64,000 nt of DNA from Petaurus breviceps papuanus. Taxonomy: Eukaryota > Chordata > Mammalia > Diprotodontia > Petauridae. The translations under genes were made by a program, and so were the position numbers. Each line of letters begins with the position of its first letter. Within the stretch, counting starts at the first letter, position 1. The stretch is taken from the NCBI GenBank assembly GCA_028583685.1, contig JAMXIF010000002.1, forward strand, positions 60,959,433 through 61,023,432, written 5' to 3'. Of the stretch, positions 21,791 to 31,850 are shown piece after piece. The notes beneath the pieces are model-generated. The model was not told the DNA's origin and made no database searches. It worked only from the letters and a program-made list of their open reading frames with translations.

Positions 21791-22459
21791 GATAGGTGCA
21801 AACTATATGCCATGTGATTCTAAATACATAGAAAGGTTTCCTCCCACTTGAATGGAGCCAAAACATCTGATCCAGGAATCAGGCTGGTACTAGATAAATT
21901 AGCTCCGTGTTTTCCAATGGCCAGTCGGTATTGTCCAGTCCTGGTTTTCTCTGTGATACAGCTGTAAATCAAAGACTTCCTGATATCCTGTAATCCAGGA
22001 CTGTGCCCTGTTCTGGGATTCTAGCCAGAAGGTGTTGGCTCACCCATACATTTTAGATACTATTCTTATGGCTTGGAATCAGGAAGGACATTGATAACTG
22101 TCAAGGCCTAATTTAACATCACCATCTGGCATCTTGAAATTGAACAAAGCAGTATTAGAAAACTTAGTGACCTATAATTACCTTCTTTGTTTCATTCCTC
22201 TATAAAAACTTACTCATGGTTTCAATAAACAGATTGCATTGATCAATCATGCCTGGCCTACATCACATCACACTTTCTCAGGCTAGTGTGTCATTTTAGA
22301 GCTGGCTTAAGAATCCACTTAATGTTAACTCTACACCCACTAATTCCAAGGAGATCAAAATATTCCTAGAAGAAGAGCATGTAGGTAGAACTTAAAGAAA
22401 GAATGGTGCTAAGGAATTCCATGCATAAAGAATAGGAAACAGCCAAGTTTGTTAAATAG
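21791..22459. other. No gene recognised
   Basis: No gene or nameable repeat seen. Confidence 0.45.
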
Positions 22460-22715
22460 AAGGCAGCAAGACAGCAAGTGCATTGGATAGAGTGCCAGGT
22501 CTGTGGTCCACAAGACTCACCTTCTTGACTTCAAATCCAGCCTCAGATGTTTACTAGTTGTGTGACCCTGGGTAAGTCACTTCACCCTTTACCTCAGCTT
22601 CCTCATTTGTAAAATGAGCTGGAGAAGGAAATGGCAAACCACTCCAGTATCCTTGCCAAGGAAATCCCAGATGGGGTCACAAAGAGTCAGATAGAACTAG
22701 AAGAAAAAAAAAACT
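22460..22715 (+). mobile_element. Marsupial tRNA-derived SINE, long form
   Basis: 'agtgcattggatagagtgcc', 'cttcaaatccagcctcagat', 'tgtaaaatgagctggagaag', 'gccaaggaaatcccagatgg', A-tail at 22705-22714. Confidence 0.85.
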
Positions 22716-23630
22716 GAGTGCAACCTTGTTCCTCTCTATAACTCATCCAGTAAAGACCAAGAAAACCTGAAATCCATGGGAAAATCACATTTTTCCGGTC
22801 CAGGTAAACATAGGAAAACAGGAGACTGCTAACCTTCCAGCGCAGGGACTAGTAGGGACCTAGGGCTACGCACAATGGCAAGAAAAGTTTACAGAACCAG
22901 CATGGATGGACTTGATGCTATGCAGGGAGTGGGAATAAGTGCCAACTGGAAGCTCTATGGCTTGTACCCCAGAGCTAGGTCACCCACACCCATTTGTGTG
23001 TGCACATGTGTGTACACGTGTGTGTATTCACATGTGCACGTGTGTGTGTTGCATTCTCCACCCTCCAGACTCCCTATACCACTCATCAACCACCACACTT
23101 TATACATTCCTACAACTAAGCTTCCTAATGTATACTTTTTCTTTGAGTACTTCACTGATTCAGCCTTTATGTCAGAGCCAGGCTCTGCACACTTCTGGAT
23201 GGAGTGTCTAGGCCTTGAGTAGTCCTATATTGTATTCTTTAGGATTTTGCTGCTGAATTTTGAGGATATAAATGCTTTGTCCTTCAAGGATTTTGAAGGC
23301 GGCTTAGGCAGAGGACCTGCATGTTTTGAGTGTGTCCAAAATTATCTGAGCCAGGGGGAAGCCTGAATGCTGTCCTTCTAGTCCAAGTTTTGCAACCTCC
23401 TGACCCTGACCCTGGTTTATATCTGGACAACACAACAAAGAGATTTGGTTAACAGGTTTTTCAGATGTCAGTGGGACATCCAGGTATAGTTGCCTTATAT
23501 GGAGCTGGAAATACAGGACTAAACTTTGAAAGAGTTATCAGGCTTAGAAATCTTATTTTTTAAGCAGAACTGTGACTTCATCACTTTAAGGAGCTCCTGG
23601 GGGAAATATTTGGATGCAGATTTGTATGAA
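22716..23630. other. No gene; contains a TG/CA-rich stretch
   Basis: A TG-rich stretch lies at about 22994-23050. The frames over it are Cys/Val/His-rich translations of that repeat. Nothing else was recognised. Confidence 0.5.
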
Positions 23631-23633
23631 AGC

Positions 23634-23790
23634 ATAGAGGCAACTGGAAGTCTTAGTTAATTACCTAGGGCACTGAGTGGATGACTGATAGTCCCAGAGT
23701 CACTCAGTGAACATGTTTCAGAGACAGGAATTGAGTCCAGGTCTTCATAATTCCAAGGCAGTTCTCTATCCACTATACAATGATGCTTTT
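23634..23790 (-). mobile_element. MIR-type fragment
   Basis: 'gacaggaattgagtccaggt' and 'gttctctatccactatacaa' are antisense MIR head and body. Confidence 0.45.
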
Positions 23791-24187
23791 CATGAAACTA
23801 TAGATTTGGAAATTGTCTGAGTAGCACTGATAAAACCAGGGGGTCAAAGAGCACCAAGGGATGGAATATAGAAATAGAAGAAGACCAAATACAGACTCTT
23901 AGGGAACACCTACCTTACCTGCTGCAAGAAGAGGATGAGGACTTAGTGGGGGGAAGAGAGGCATAGTTAGTGAGGGGGCAGAAGAGCCAGCAGAGTGGCA
24001 TCTTAGAGTTCAAAGGAGAAGAGAGAGTACCCCCAAGCATTATTCATCAGGTAGATATGACAGTTCAGGGCACTTGGCATTCAATGCCTTTGCCCTGGCT
24101 CTCCCCTCTACATATAATGCTCTCCCTCTTTACCTATGCCTCTTAGAATCCTTAGCTTCCACCTCCTCATAATCCTAGTTGTTGGTG

Positions 24188-24382
24188 TTCTCTCTCTCTC
24201 TCTCTCTCTCTCCCTCTNNNNNNNNNNNNNNNNNNNNNNNNNNNNNNNNNNNNNNNNNNNNNNNNNNNNNNNNNNNNNNNNNNNNNNNNNNNNNNNNNNN
24301 NNNNNNNNNNNNNNNNNTCTCTCTCTCTCTGTGTCTGTCTGTCGGTCTGTCTCTCTCTCTCTCTCTCTCTGTCTCTGTCTGT
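24188..24382 (+). repeat. (TC)n/(TCTG)n microsatellite spanning an assembly gap
   Basis: TC and TCTG units on both sides of the N run. Ser/Leu-rich and Arg/Glu-rich frames here are repeat translations. Confidence 0.95.
24218..24317. other. Assembly gap of 100 N
   Basis: Exactly 100 N, the usual placeholder for a gap of unknown size, in the middle of the TC array. Confidence 0.98.
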
Positions 24383-24451
24383 CTCCAAATTATCTTATAT
24401 TTACTTCTTTCTTTACACCTCAGTACGCTCCCAGTAGATTAGAAGCTCCTT

Positions 24452-25205
24452 ATGACGAAGGGGTGATAGGTGTTACAGGGGCTCCAATGACCAGAGTCCC
24501 TGAGTGGGCAGTCTAGAATGAATTCATAGGACCCAAGCATTCTGAGTCAAGTTGGTAAAAGTTTATTGTTACACTTTACAGAAGGCAAGAGTTCTTAGGG
24601 AACCTGAAAACTTAAAGAAGTCATAGGTATAGTTTATAAAGAGTTACAGTAGTAAATCAGATGTCAATTATGCTAACTAGGTGAGTAAGCGTGGGATTAG
24701 GGAGGAGTTAAGGAGTTGTCAGTGCTTAAAGGAGCATGCACTTTTATTATCTACTGTGCAGGCCTATTGCCCATAATTCACTGGGAGATAGCCAAGGTGG
24801 GGGCTACCTGGGGATGTGGTTTTAGGCTTGAAACGTCACTAAGTCAGCTAGCGGTCAAGGCTGACTGAGAAGTGCCCAGTCTGCCATCCATCAGTGTCAT
24901 GTTTGACAAGATGGATGTTGGGAACCAAGGCTAATGGTAATTCAAGATGTGCCTAATTGGCTGAGGAGTTAATTTACAGATAGTGCATTGAAGGATTCAT
25001 AGGTGCAGCTGGCCATTATATTAGGGGGAGATAAACAGTTCATGAATTGTTGCTAGGCAAAGTGTTGGCAGGGGGAAGGGGCAGAGTTAATGCTCTGAGG
25101 CTGGGGGTGGGAAATGTGATTTTACAGACTGGTTTTACAAATTGATTTTACAAACTGATGTTACAGATTGATGTTACAAACATAGACACCCCAAGCACCC
25201 CATCA
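24452..25205 (-). mobile_element. Solo LTR fossil of an endogenous retrovirus, inserted in L2
   Basis: A roughly 750-bp segment begins TGACGAAGGGGTG and ends CACCCCATCA, giving TG...CA ends with short inverted similarity. It sits inside an otherwise continuous L2 tail. On the minus strand a poly(A) signal AATAAA (complement near 24560) lies about 100 bp before the element's 3' end, as expected for an LTR. Flanking copies of the target site are about 5 bp and imperfect. No internal region is present. It is old, and its family within the ERVs was not determined. Confidence 0.55.
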
Positions 25206-25295
25206 CTTGAGAGCAGAAGTTTTTAGGTTGTGTTTCTCCATAGCTTACCACACCTTTTTGCACGTCATACTTGCTTAATACATGACTGTTAAATT
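25206..25295 (+). mobile_element. L2 LINE 3' end, right part
   Basis: 'cttgagagcagaagttttta' continues the L2 tail interrupted at 24451, followed by 'cacgtcatacttgcttaata'. Confidence 0.55.
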
Positions 25296-25479
25296 TAATT
25301 AGAAGACCAATTTTAGTACTTTTAAACTAATAGTACCAGGACTTCTGAGAAGCACAGATTAAAAGGCCACAGACCTGGAAGCGCTGAGGCATGTCTGAGA
25401 AAGTACCAAATGAAAACAAAGCCAGGTATACTCAAGAACCAAATGGGCAGTCTACAGCAAAGAATCATTAGCTGTTCAA

Positions 25480-25620
25480 GCTGCAAGGAACTTTAGAGAC
25501 CATTCATACCAACCCTCTCCTTTTACAGAGGAGAAGAATGAGGCTGAGAGAGAGCCTGGGTCAGCAGCAGAGCCAGACTGGAATGCAAGGCTCCTGATTC
25601 CCACTTCATTGCTCCTCCCC
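25480..25620 (-). mobile_element. MIR-type fragment
   Basis: 'tccttttacagaggagaaga', 'cagcagcagagccagactgg', 'aaggctcctgattcccactt'. Confidence 0.55.
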
Positions 25621-25887
25621 CTGCACATACTCTTGTCATATACACACCCAGTAAGGTAATAGGTCAAATCCAGTTAAACAGGCAAGATATAGAGAATATA
25701 AAGACCAAATGGAGAAGTAAGGGAGATGATCAAAAAGCCAGGTCATCAGGAAAAAAAATAAGATTTGCAGAAAGCAGAAAAGCAAGTTAAAGCAAATAGA
25801 AGAAAAGATTCAAAGTTAACAACCCAAAGAGACCTTAATTCTAAGGCAGGCTCCTATATGACAAAGAAGTTTCTATTTCTAGGATCG

Positions 25888-26072
25888 AGGGTTTTTTTTG
25901 TTTGGTTGGTTTTTTTTGCTTTTTGGAGGGGGGAAGGCAGGGCGATTGGGGTTAAGTGACTTGCCCAAGGTCACATGGCTAGTAAGTGTTAAGTGTGTGA
26001 GGCCAGATTTGAACTCAGGGCCTTCCTGACTCCAGGGCCAGTGCTCTATTTACTGTACTACCTAACTGCCCT
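25888..26072 (-). mobile_element. Marsupial tRNA-derived SINE, short form
   Basis: Antisense: T-rich 25891-25918, 'ggggttaagtgacttgccca', 'gatttgaactcagggccttc', 'cagggccagtgctctattta'. Confidence 0.85.
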
Positions 26073-26510
26073 GAGATTTATTCTTTATGTAGGTTTATCT
26101 AGCCTAGGCCTTGAAGGTAGAAACAGGGGAATGATTTCACCTGGCTAGAGGGTGTGTGTGGAATAAAAATTAGGTTGGGTCCTGCAAGCAACATTGAGAT
26201 GATTGAGTGCTCCATGCTCCATCTACTGATTGAATAATGTGATACTACACCAAATATATGACTCAGAGTCTCTACCTTGAAATTTCTCCACATGGCAGTG
26301 AATTTCAGTTCTTCACCAAAAATCATTCTGGAATGCTAGACTGCAGTAGTTCAAGTAATAGAGAAGAGAGTGAGTGGGGGGAAAGCCAAGGGCAGTATTT
26401 TTTGAGGATAGAAACCTTTCCCTTATGACCAATGGTGGTAATAAAGAGGGAAATCAAGATCACCCAGGGGAAGTTGGACAGGGGGATCAACTAGAGCAAG
26501 GTGATTTTCA
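26073..26510. other. No gene recognised
   Basis: No gene or nameable repeat seen. Confidence 0.45.
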
Positions 26511-26514
26511 AGGT

Positions 26515-26700
26515 TCCCATGAAATCACAGGATGATAGATCATTGTGCTCAAGACACTTAGAGGTCTTCAAACCCATACACCTGCCTCTCCACAAAGCTA
26601 TAGCCATTCAGGATAAATGGCTGTCTACTTTATTCTTAAAGACCTCCAGAAAAGAAAATTTCATAACTTTCTTCAATAACCTATTTTATTGTCTAAAATT
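26515..26700 (+). mobile_element. Old unassigned interspersed repeat
   Basis: 'cacctgcctctccacaaagc', 'cattcttaaagacctccaga'-type order as in the repeat at 6333 and 57720. Heavily diverged. Confidence 0.35.
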
Positions 26701-26744
26701 GTAAATTAGGAATGATAGGAACAGAGACCTAAAAAGTATCTGAG

Positions 26745-26850
26745 GGTCCATCTAACCCAAAATGAGGACTTACTGTTACAAATGAGGAAAACTAAGACTC
26801 AGGTTAAGTGACTTGCCCAGAATCACACAGTAAGTGGCAAAGGCGACCTT
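26745..26850 (-). mobile_element. MIR-type fragment
   Basis: 'gttacaaatgaggaaaacta', 'gttaagtgacttgcccagaa', 'cacacagtaagtggcaaag'. Confidence 0.6.
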
Positions 26851-27297
26851 TCTCAGGTACATCCTGGATATCCCTTAATTTATGCCTGTTTCCTCAGGGA
26901 AAACTGAAAAAAACTCTGGCTATTATATCTCTACAAACATCCTTCATGTGACTATTCCCAATCATTTTTTTTCCATAGTGAGGCAATAGCAATTACTTGA
27001 TCTTTTATCTGCAGTCCTATTTTCCAAATTTCTATTCATTTTCAGAGCCTCCTTCTGACTTAGCTACAAATTCTTCAAATTCTTCTTGAAAAATGTGGCA
27101 CATAAAATAACAAAATTGTCTATTTAAGTAAAAGGATTAATCCACAAATATTACAAGTGTTTAAATGTTATTGTACTTTGTTAGCAATTTATGACTCCGA
27201 ATCCAGAATTATTTCTTTCTGATCTTTTGAATTCATCCAGAAGAAAAGAAGAATATGGATTTTAGGTAGTCCACAAGATTTGCAGAAGCCATGCTTT
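26851..27297. other. No gene recognised
   Basis: No gene or nameable repeat seen. Confidence 0.45.
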
Positions 27298-27314
27298 AAA
27301 AATACTACCTACTG

Positions 27315-27462
27315 GGGCAGCCAGGTAGCACAGTGAGTAAGAGCACCGGCCCCAGAGTCGGGATGACCTGGGATCAAATCCGGGCTCAGATACTTAGCAC
27401 CACACCCAAAAATAACTGGCCTTGTAACCTTGAGCAAATTACTTAACCCCAATTGTTTAAAA
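27315..27462 (+). mobile_element. Marsupial SINE, second family ('agtaagagcaccggc' type)
   Basis: Head 'gggcagccaggtagcacagt' then 'gagtaagagcaccggcccca', 'aatccgggctcagatactta', 'taaccttgagcaaattactt', A-tail. Target-site duplications aaaaatactacctactg lie at 27298-27314 and 27463-27479; the right copy shares A residues with the tail. The family also occurs at 34.7, 39.5, 60.9 and 63.3 kb. Confidence 0.9.
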
Positions 27463-27616
27463 AAAAATACTACCTACTGACTTGTTGCAGTTCACAAGAA
27501 TTCTATTAGATCACATGATGTCTTTTTTTTCTACATGTACAGTCATGCCGGACATTTCCAGGTCACATAATTTTTTTTAAATAGCTTGTATTTCTTTTTT
27601 TGTTTTGTTTTGTTTT

Positions 27617-27870
27617 CACTGGAATCAGGAAGACCAAGGTTCTAATTCTGCCAAAGAATTATTGGTGTGTAGGAAGTCACATCAGTGATGTTATTGATTA
27701 TATGCATGACTGGAAAAGGAGGTGAAAAAATGTGAAAAAATGAGTGGTGATCATGAATAAGTCATTTAGCTTCTCTGGGCCTCAGTTTCCTCATCTATAA
27801 AAATGTTGAGGTTAGATTCAAAAACCTCTAAAGTCCCTTCCAGCCATAAATCCATGATCTTTTGAACTCT
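27617..27870 (+). mobile_element. MIR-type SINE interrupted by a 92-bp inverted copy of nearby DNA
   Basis: SINE wording 'cactggaatcaggaagacca' and 'aggttctaattctgcc' stops at about 27652 and resumes at about 27755 with 'aataagtcatttagcttctc', 'gggcctcagtttcctcatct', 'aagtcccttccagccataaa'. The expected 30 or so bases in between (Cys-Asp box region 'acttactagctgtgtgacc') are replaced by about 100 bp that include the left arm of the inverted repeat. Confidence 0.75.
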
Positions 27871-28149
27871 AATTCACTGGTGTAGATAATCTTTCTCAGG
27901 ATATTGAACATAATCCCTCTTTGCCTTCTCATTCTCTTTAATTCTTCTGTTTTCTCAGAAATCCTCTCAGAGGATCAATCCAAGAATCTAGAATCCTTCC
28001 TCTTATTTTTTTTAGTATCCAGAGCTCTTAATGTGCCTTTGCAGCTCTCTGTCTGTTACCACTCATTTTTTCACATTTTTTCACCTCCTTTTCCAGTCAT
28101 GCATATAATCAATAACATCACTGATGTGACTTCCTACACACCAATAATT
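27657..28149. repeat. Perfect 92-bp inverted repeat with 309-bp spacer
   Basis: The left arm 27657-27748 is the exact reverse complement of the right arm 28058-28149, checked base by base, with no mismatch over 92 positions. Similarity ends abruptly at both edges of each arm. The left arm sits inside a SINE, while the right arm is in unique-looking sequence, so the right arm is the probable source. If transcribed through, the RNA could fold into a 92-bp perfect stem. Confidence 0.95.
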
Positions 28150-28387
28150 GCTAGCAATGTCACTGCTTGTTTATGCTCACTTCCAGACTCTTAACTTGTG
28201 TTAATAACAAAACAAATAGCTGTCTTGTCCTCCTGTGGCACAGAGGTTACTAAGGAAATATCTATACCTTATACAAAAGAGATAGAGGCAGGACTGAGCA
28301 AGCTTTCTAACAATTAAGCAATGGCAGGACTTATTCTCTCTTTCCTCTGAACTCTCCTGACATGGCTTTGCTATATTTGTTTTAAGA

Positions 28388-28605
28388 AGTGGTATAGAAT
28401 AATGGACAGTATGCTTGGCTTAGGGTCAGAAAGTCTTCAGTTCAAATCTTCCCTCTCTTACTGGATTTCCTACCCTCAGCAAGTTACTTAACCTCTTCAT
28501 GCCCAAAGTCAAATGGCTAGTAAAGGTTAAGTATCTGAGACTGGATTTGAACTCAGGTCCTCATGATTCCAGGGCCGGTGCTCTATTCACTGCACCCAAA
28601 ATTAC
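28388..28605. mobile_element. Two SINE fragments fused in opposite orientation
   Basis: 28388-28500 is plus-strand ('tggtatagaataatggacag', 'cagcaagttacttaacctct'). From 28501 to 28605 it is minus-strand ('caaatggctagtaaaggtta', 'tttgaactcaggtcctcatg', 'gccggtgctctattcactgc'). Confidence 0.65.
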
Positions 28606-28639
28606 CACTTCTTTGTATATTGAATTCATGTTCTCCTTG

Positions 28640-28730
28640 TAATGTAATTACTTGTGTGCTTTTCTCATCCTCCCTAGCACAGTACCTAGAACACAGTAGG
28701 CCTTAATAGATTCTTGTTGACTGATATTCC
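28640..28730 (+). mobile_element. L2 LINE 3' end
   Basis: 'cctccctagcacagtaccta', 'gaacacagtaggccttaata'. Confidence 0.55.
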
Positions 28731-28924
28731 TACCAGAATATAGATGCCCTTTTAATCCTCGCCCAGGTAACTATACCTCCATAAAGTGGGGCTGCCTACC
28801 TGTCTACCTAAAGGGCAAGTCCTCGGCTAGGATCACCATTACATGAGGGGCCTAGACCATGCTTAACTCACTCTCCAAATTGTTCTACCTCCTCATCAGC
28901 AACCTGGCCTCAGCTCATCCTTCC

Positions 28925-29105
28925 TTCCTCCTCTCAACACCTCCCCCTTTCAATTCACCTCTAGGTTTTGTCTTTTCCTATTAAATTATAATCTCTTTGA
29001 GAGAAGAGACTATCTTGTTTTATTATTTCTGCATCCTTAGAGTTTAGCATATTTCCTGACATGTAGTAAGTGCTTAATAAATGCTTTATCTGTCTACTGA
29101 CTTGG
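28925..29105 (+). mobile_element. L2 LINE 3' end
   Basis: 'ataatctctttgagagaaga', 'gacatgtagtaagtgcttaa'. Confidence 0.6.
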
Positions 29106-29550
29106 GTTGAGATAGACTGGTAAGTTTCTGATGTTTCTGGCATAAAAAGGGTATGTTGCCCTCTCCCTCCCTGTTTAAGAGGGGGGGGAAAGGGAAATTA
29201 AGACAGAGTGCCAACCTATGTGTTGGCAGTAAAGGTGGGCTACCTCTTCTTCCTCACAACCACTGAGATTTGGACTTTCTGATCATTACTGGGATGAGTG
29301 ACAGTTGCTACTGGATTGGGATAGCCAGGTTTCCATTAGATTGACTGCAGTGACCTAAATTATACTTCTCTGACCTGAGTTTTATCCTCTGGTGACTGAG
29401 ACTATTGAAGACCTGTGCTGCAGCAGAGATTCTGAGGCTGCAGCAAGAATGCCCAAACTAACAGCTATTGCAGACCAATTGAGTGTTGGGCTGAGAATGG
29501 GCTACTTAATTGTCCCTAATTTTCTTTGCCATAATTTGTAACCCTGAGAC
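29106..29550. other. No gene recognised
   Basis: No gene or nameable repeat seen. Confidence 0.45.
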
Positions 29551-29552
29551 AA

Positions 29553-29652
29553 TCTCTGTCTCTCTGTCTGTCTCTCTCTCTCTATCTCTCTGTCTGTCTG
29601 TCTCTGTCTCTCTGTCTGTCTGTCTCTCCTCCTCCTCCTCCCTCTCTCCCCC

Positions 29653-29708
<56 letters not shown>
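29553..29708 (+). repeat. (TCTG)n/(TC)n microsatellite
   Basis: TCTG-rich followed by pure TC from 29657. Ser/Leu and Arg/Glu frames are repeat translations. Confidence 0.95.
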
Positions 29709-29710
<2 letters not shown>

Positions 29711-29879
29711 ACTTCCTTTAATTTTTTTTCATGAGCTATGACTGTGAATGGTTCTGGATTTTTTTTTCTGTCACCTCTAAAGACCTGGGAAGGCATGCGG
29801 GAAAAGGTTTAGGAGATGACTGGAGGTAAGAGGTTCCATTTTCACTATATTCACTAGTGAAGCAGACTAGAATGGGGGA

Positions 29880-30065
29880 AAATTTGCTAGCTCTAGAGAT
29901 AGAGGACCTGGATTGGAATCCCACCTTTCTTCTTTATCAGCTATGCAATTTCTGGTAAATCAGTTTAACCTCCTTAAGTCTCAATCTCCTCATCTTTAAA
30001 ATGAAAGGGGTTGGATTAGATGGTCTCTGTGGTTCCCTGTAGCTTTAGATTCATGATCCTATATG
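29880..30065 (+). mobile_element. MIR-related CORE-SINE with marsupial tail
   Basis: 'gagatagaggacctggattg', 'ctcaatctcctcatctttaa', and the tail 'ggttggattagatggtctct', 'gtagctttagattcatgatc'. The tail type recurs at 27.8, 38.1, 40.1, 46.9, 52.2, 56.8 and 59.3 kb. Confidence 0.65.
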
Positions 30066-31430
30066 GTCATAGTATGGCTAGTATCTGAGTCCTATAGTAT
30101 CCTGAGTCCTATGGGTGAAGATATGACCATAGAAAGAAGAGTCCAGGCTCCAGAACTAATTATAGACTATATATAATCCTTAAATTTTGATTTTGAGTAA
30201 TATTCTATTTTCATCACCTAAAATACATTCTTATTCAGTTTAGTGCTACTTCTTAAAGTCACAGGCTCAGCAACAATTTGCGATGTTGGCATCTACAATC
30301 CCTACAGCCTCTGATGACCAGAGGCAATAAATAATGCAGCCTTCTAAGAAGGGTATGCTATATATGCCCTAGTGGGACTCTGGAGACCATTTAGCGAGTG
30401 GCCACAGCAAGGTGCCACCTGTTGGGTAAACTCAGTTACTGCACCCCCTCACTGAACAACACAGTCATAGTATTTCGGTAGGCTAAAGCAATACATGAGT
30501 CAATCTGCTTACAAAGTCATAAGTATTACACATATTATATAAATTTGAAAGTTTAGCTGAAATTAGTGCTGTGAAAATGTAGTATGTAACAGAGACGGGA
30601 GTTCAGAGATTCTGTAATATTCTTTCTTGGATATGTAGAAAATAGAAATTAGTAAGTAAGGATAAAATCAGCTATAGCCACAGCTTCCATAATTGGACTT
30701 CCATATTTATCTGTTGAATGCCTTCCATCTCTGTGTTTCAAGAGTTTCTGGAGTAGTACCTTCACCAATGGATATTCACCCTAAATTCTCTTACGTGGCA
30801 ATCTTGTCCTTTGGTAAGATCATGTTAAAAAGGCATCATGAACTCCCAGAAGAGAGATTCCTTGAATTCAGTTAGTGAACTACTCTTTTTCTTCTCACCA
30901 CTGTAGTTCAAAAGAATATATTATGAAGATAAATGTTACTTTTCAGGGCACTTATACATTATTCAGCCTTTATTGATTTGAAAAGGACAAATGATCTCTT
31001 AGTGTTTACAGCAGGCAGTGACAAACCCCTTATCATTAATATTTCACATTCTTTGTTTTGTTCCTATTTGGCAACAAGTCAGACAGGATCAAGTGAGAAC
31101 AATTACCAGAACCAGGAAAGTTTCCTTGGAAAGGATTGAATTTAAAATATTACTTCTATTTATACATATGTCATCATAGATGAGATATATGTGCATGGAT
31201 ATGAATATCATATGCAGTGAGTAGATTTATTGCCTCCAGTTTCAATCATCTTGTGCCTAGTAGGGTTAAGGAAGCAGGGAAAGGGAAGAATTTTCTGTGT
31301 AAAAGCAAGATGCTTCTCCATCTCAGAAAGGATGACTCAGGAAGGGAAGAGGTAAAGCCAGGGAGCCAGTTACTATGGCAATCCTGCACTCCTTTTATTT
31401 CCCATGCCTCCCACTGCCTCCAAGTCACTG
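30066..31430. other. No gene recognised
   Basis: 1.36 kb without a recognised gene or repeat. It includes a short imperfect duplication of 'ctgagtcctat' at 30085-30112. Confidence 0.45.

Positions 31431-31432
<2 letters not shown>

Positions 31433-31466
<34 letters not shown>
31433..31466. repeat. (CA)n microsatellite
   Basis: Pure CA dinucleotide run of about 17 units. Confidence 0.95.
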
Positions 31467-31468
<2 letters not shown>

Positions 31469-31539
31469 CTAGGGCCTTCTACAGCTATAGTGAATCTGGG
31501 AACTCAGCTGTTTCAATAGCTACCTAAATGGAAAGAATG

Positions 31540-31690
31540 CTTGATTTGGAGTAAGAGGACCTATGTTTCCAACTCAGGTCTGCCACTGACTCCCTGTGTG
31601 AAACCCTGGGCAAAACACTAGTTTCGCTTGTTAAATGACAAGGTGGGATTAAGTGACCTCTCGGGTCTATGATCATTGATTGTCCATGAT
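31540..31690 (+). mobile_element. MIR-related CORE-SINE
   Basis: 'gaatgcttgatttggagtaa', 'actccctgtgtgaaaccctg', then tail 'gggattaagtgacctctcgg'. Confidence 0.55.
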
Positions 31691-31734
31691 ATCTTAAATT
31701 ATGTAATAGATAAATAAAATAAGTAATTTACATA

Positions 31735-31850
31735 AAATGTAAACTCCTCTAGAGCAAGAACTGTTTTGTCTTTGTGTCCCCAACACTTAGCACCTCTTCT
31801 TGAACATAGTAGCTATTTAATAAGTGCTTCTTGAATTGAGTTCTTATAGG
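31735..31850 (+). mobile_element. L2 LINE 3' end
   Basis: 'aaactcctctagagcaagaa', 'ccccaacacttagcacctct', 'ttaataagtgcttcttgaat'. Confidence 0.6.

Larger units (their letters stand above)
24075..24451 (+). mobile_element. L2 LINE 3' region, left part (split by TC array and LTR)
   Basis: 'atgcctttgccctggctctc', 'ctcccagtagattagaagct'. The L2 phrase 'agctcctt...gagagcag' is interrupted here and resumes at 25206, with the LTR fossil between. Confidence 0.55.

Noticed and set aside
22994-23060. Possible Z-DNA or structured element in TG-rich stretch
   Set aside because: Ordinary short TG-rich microsatellite.
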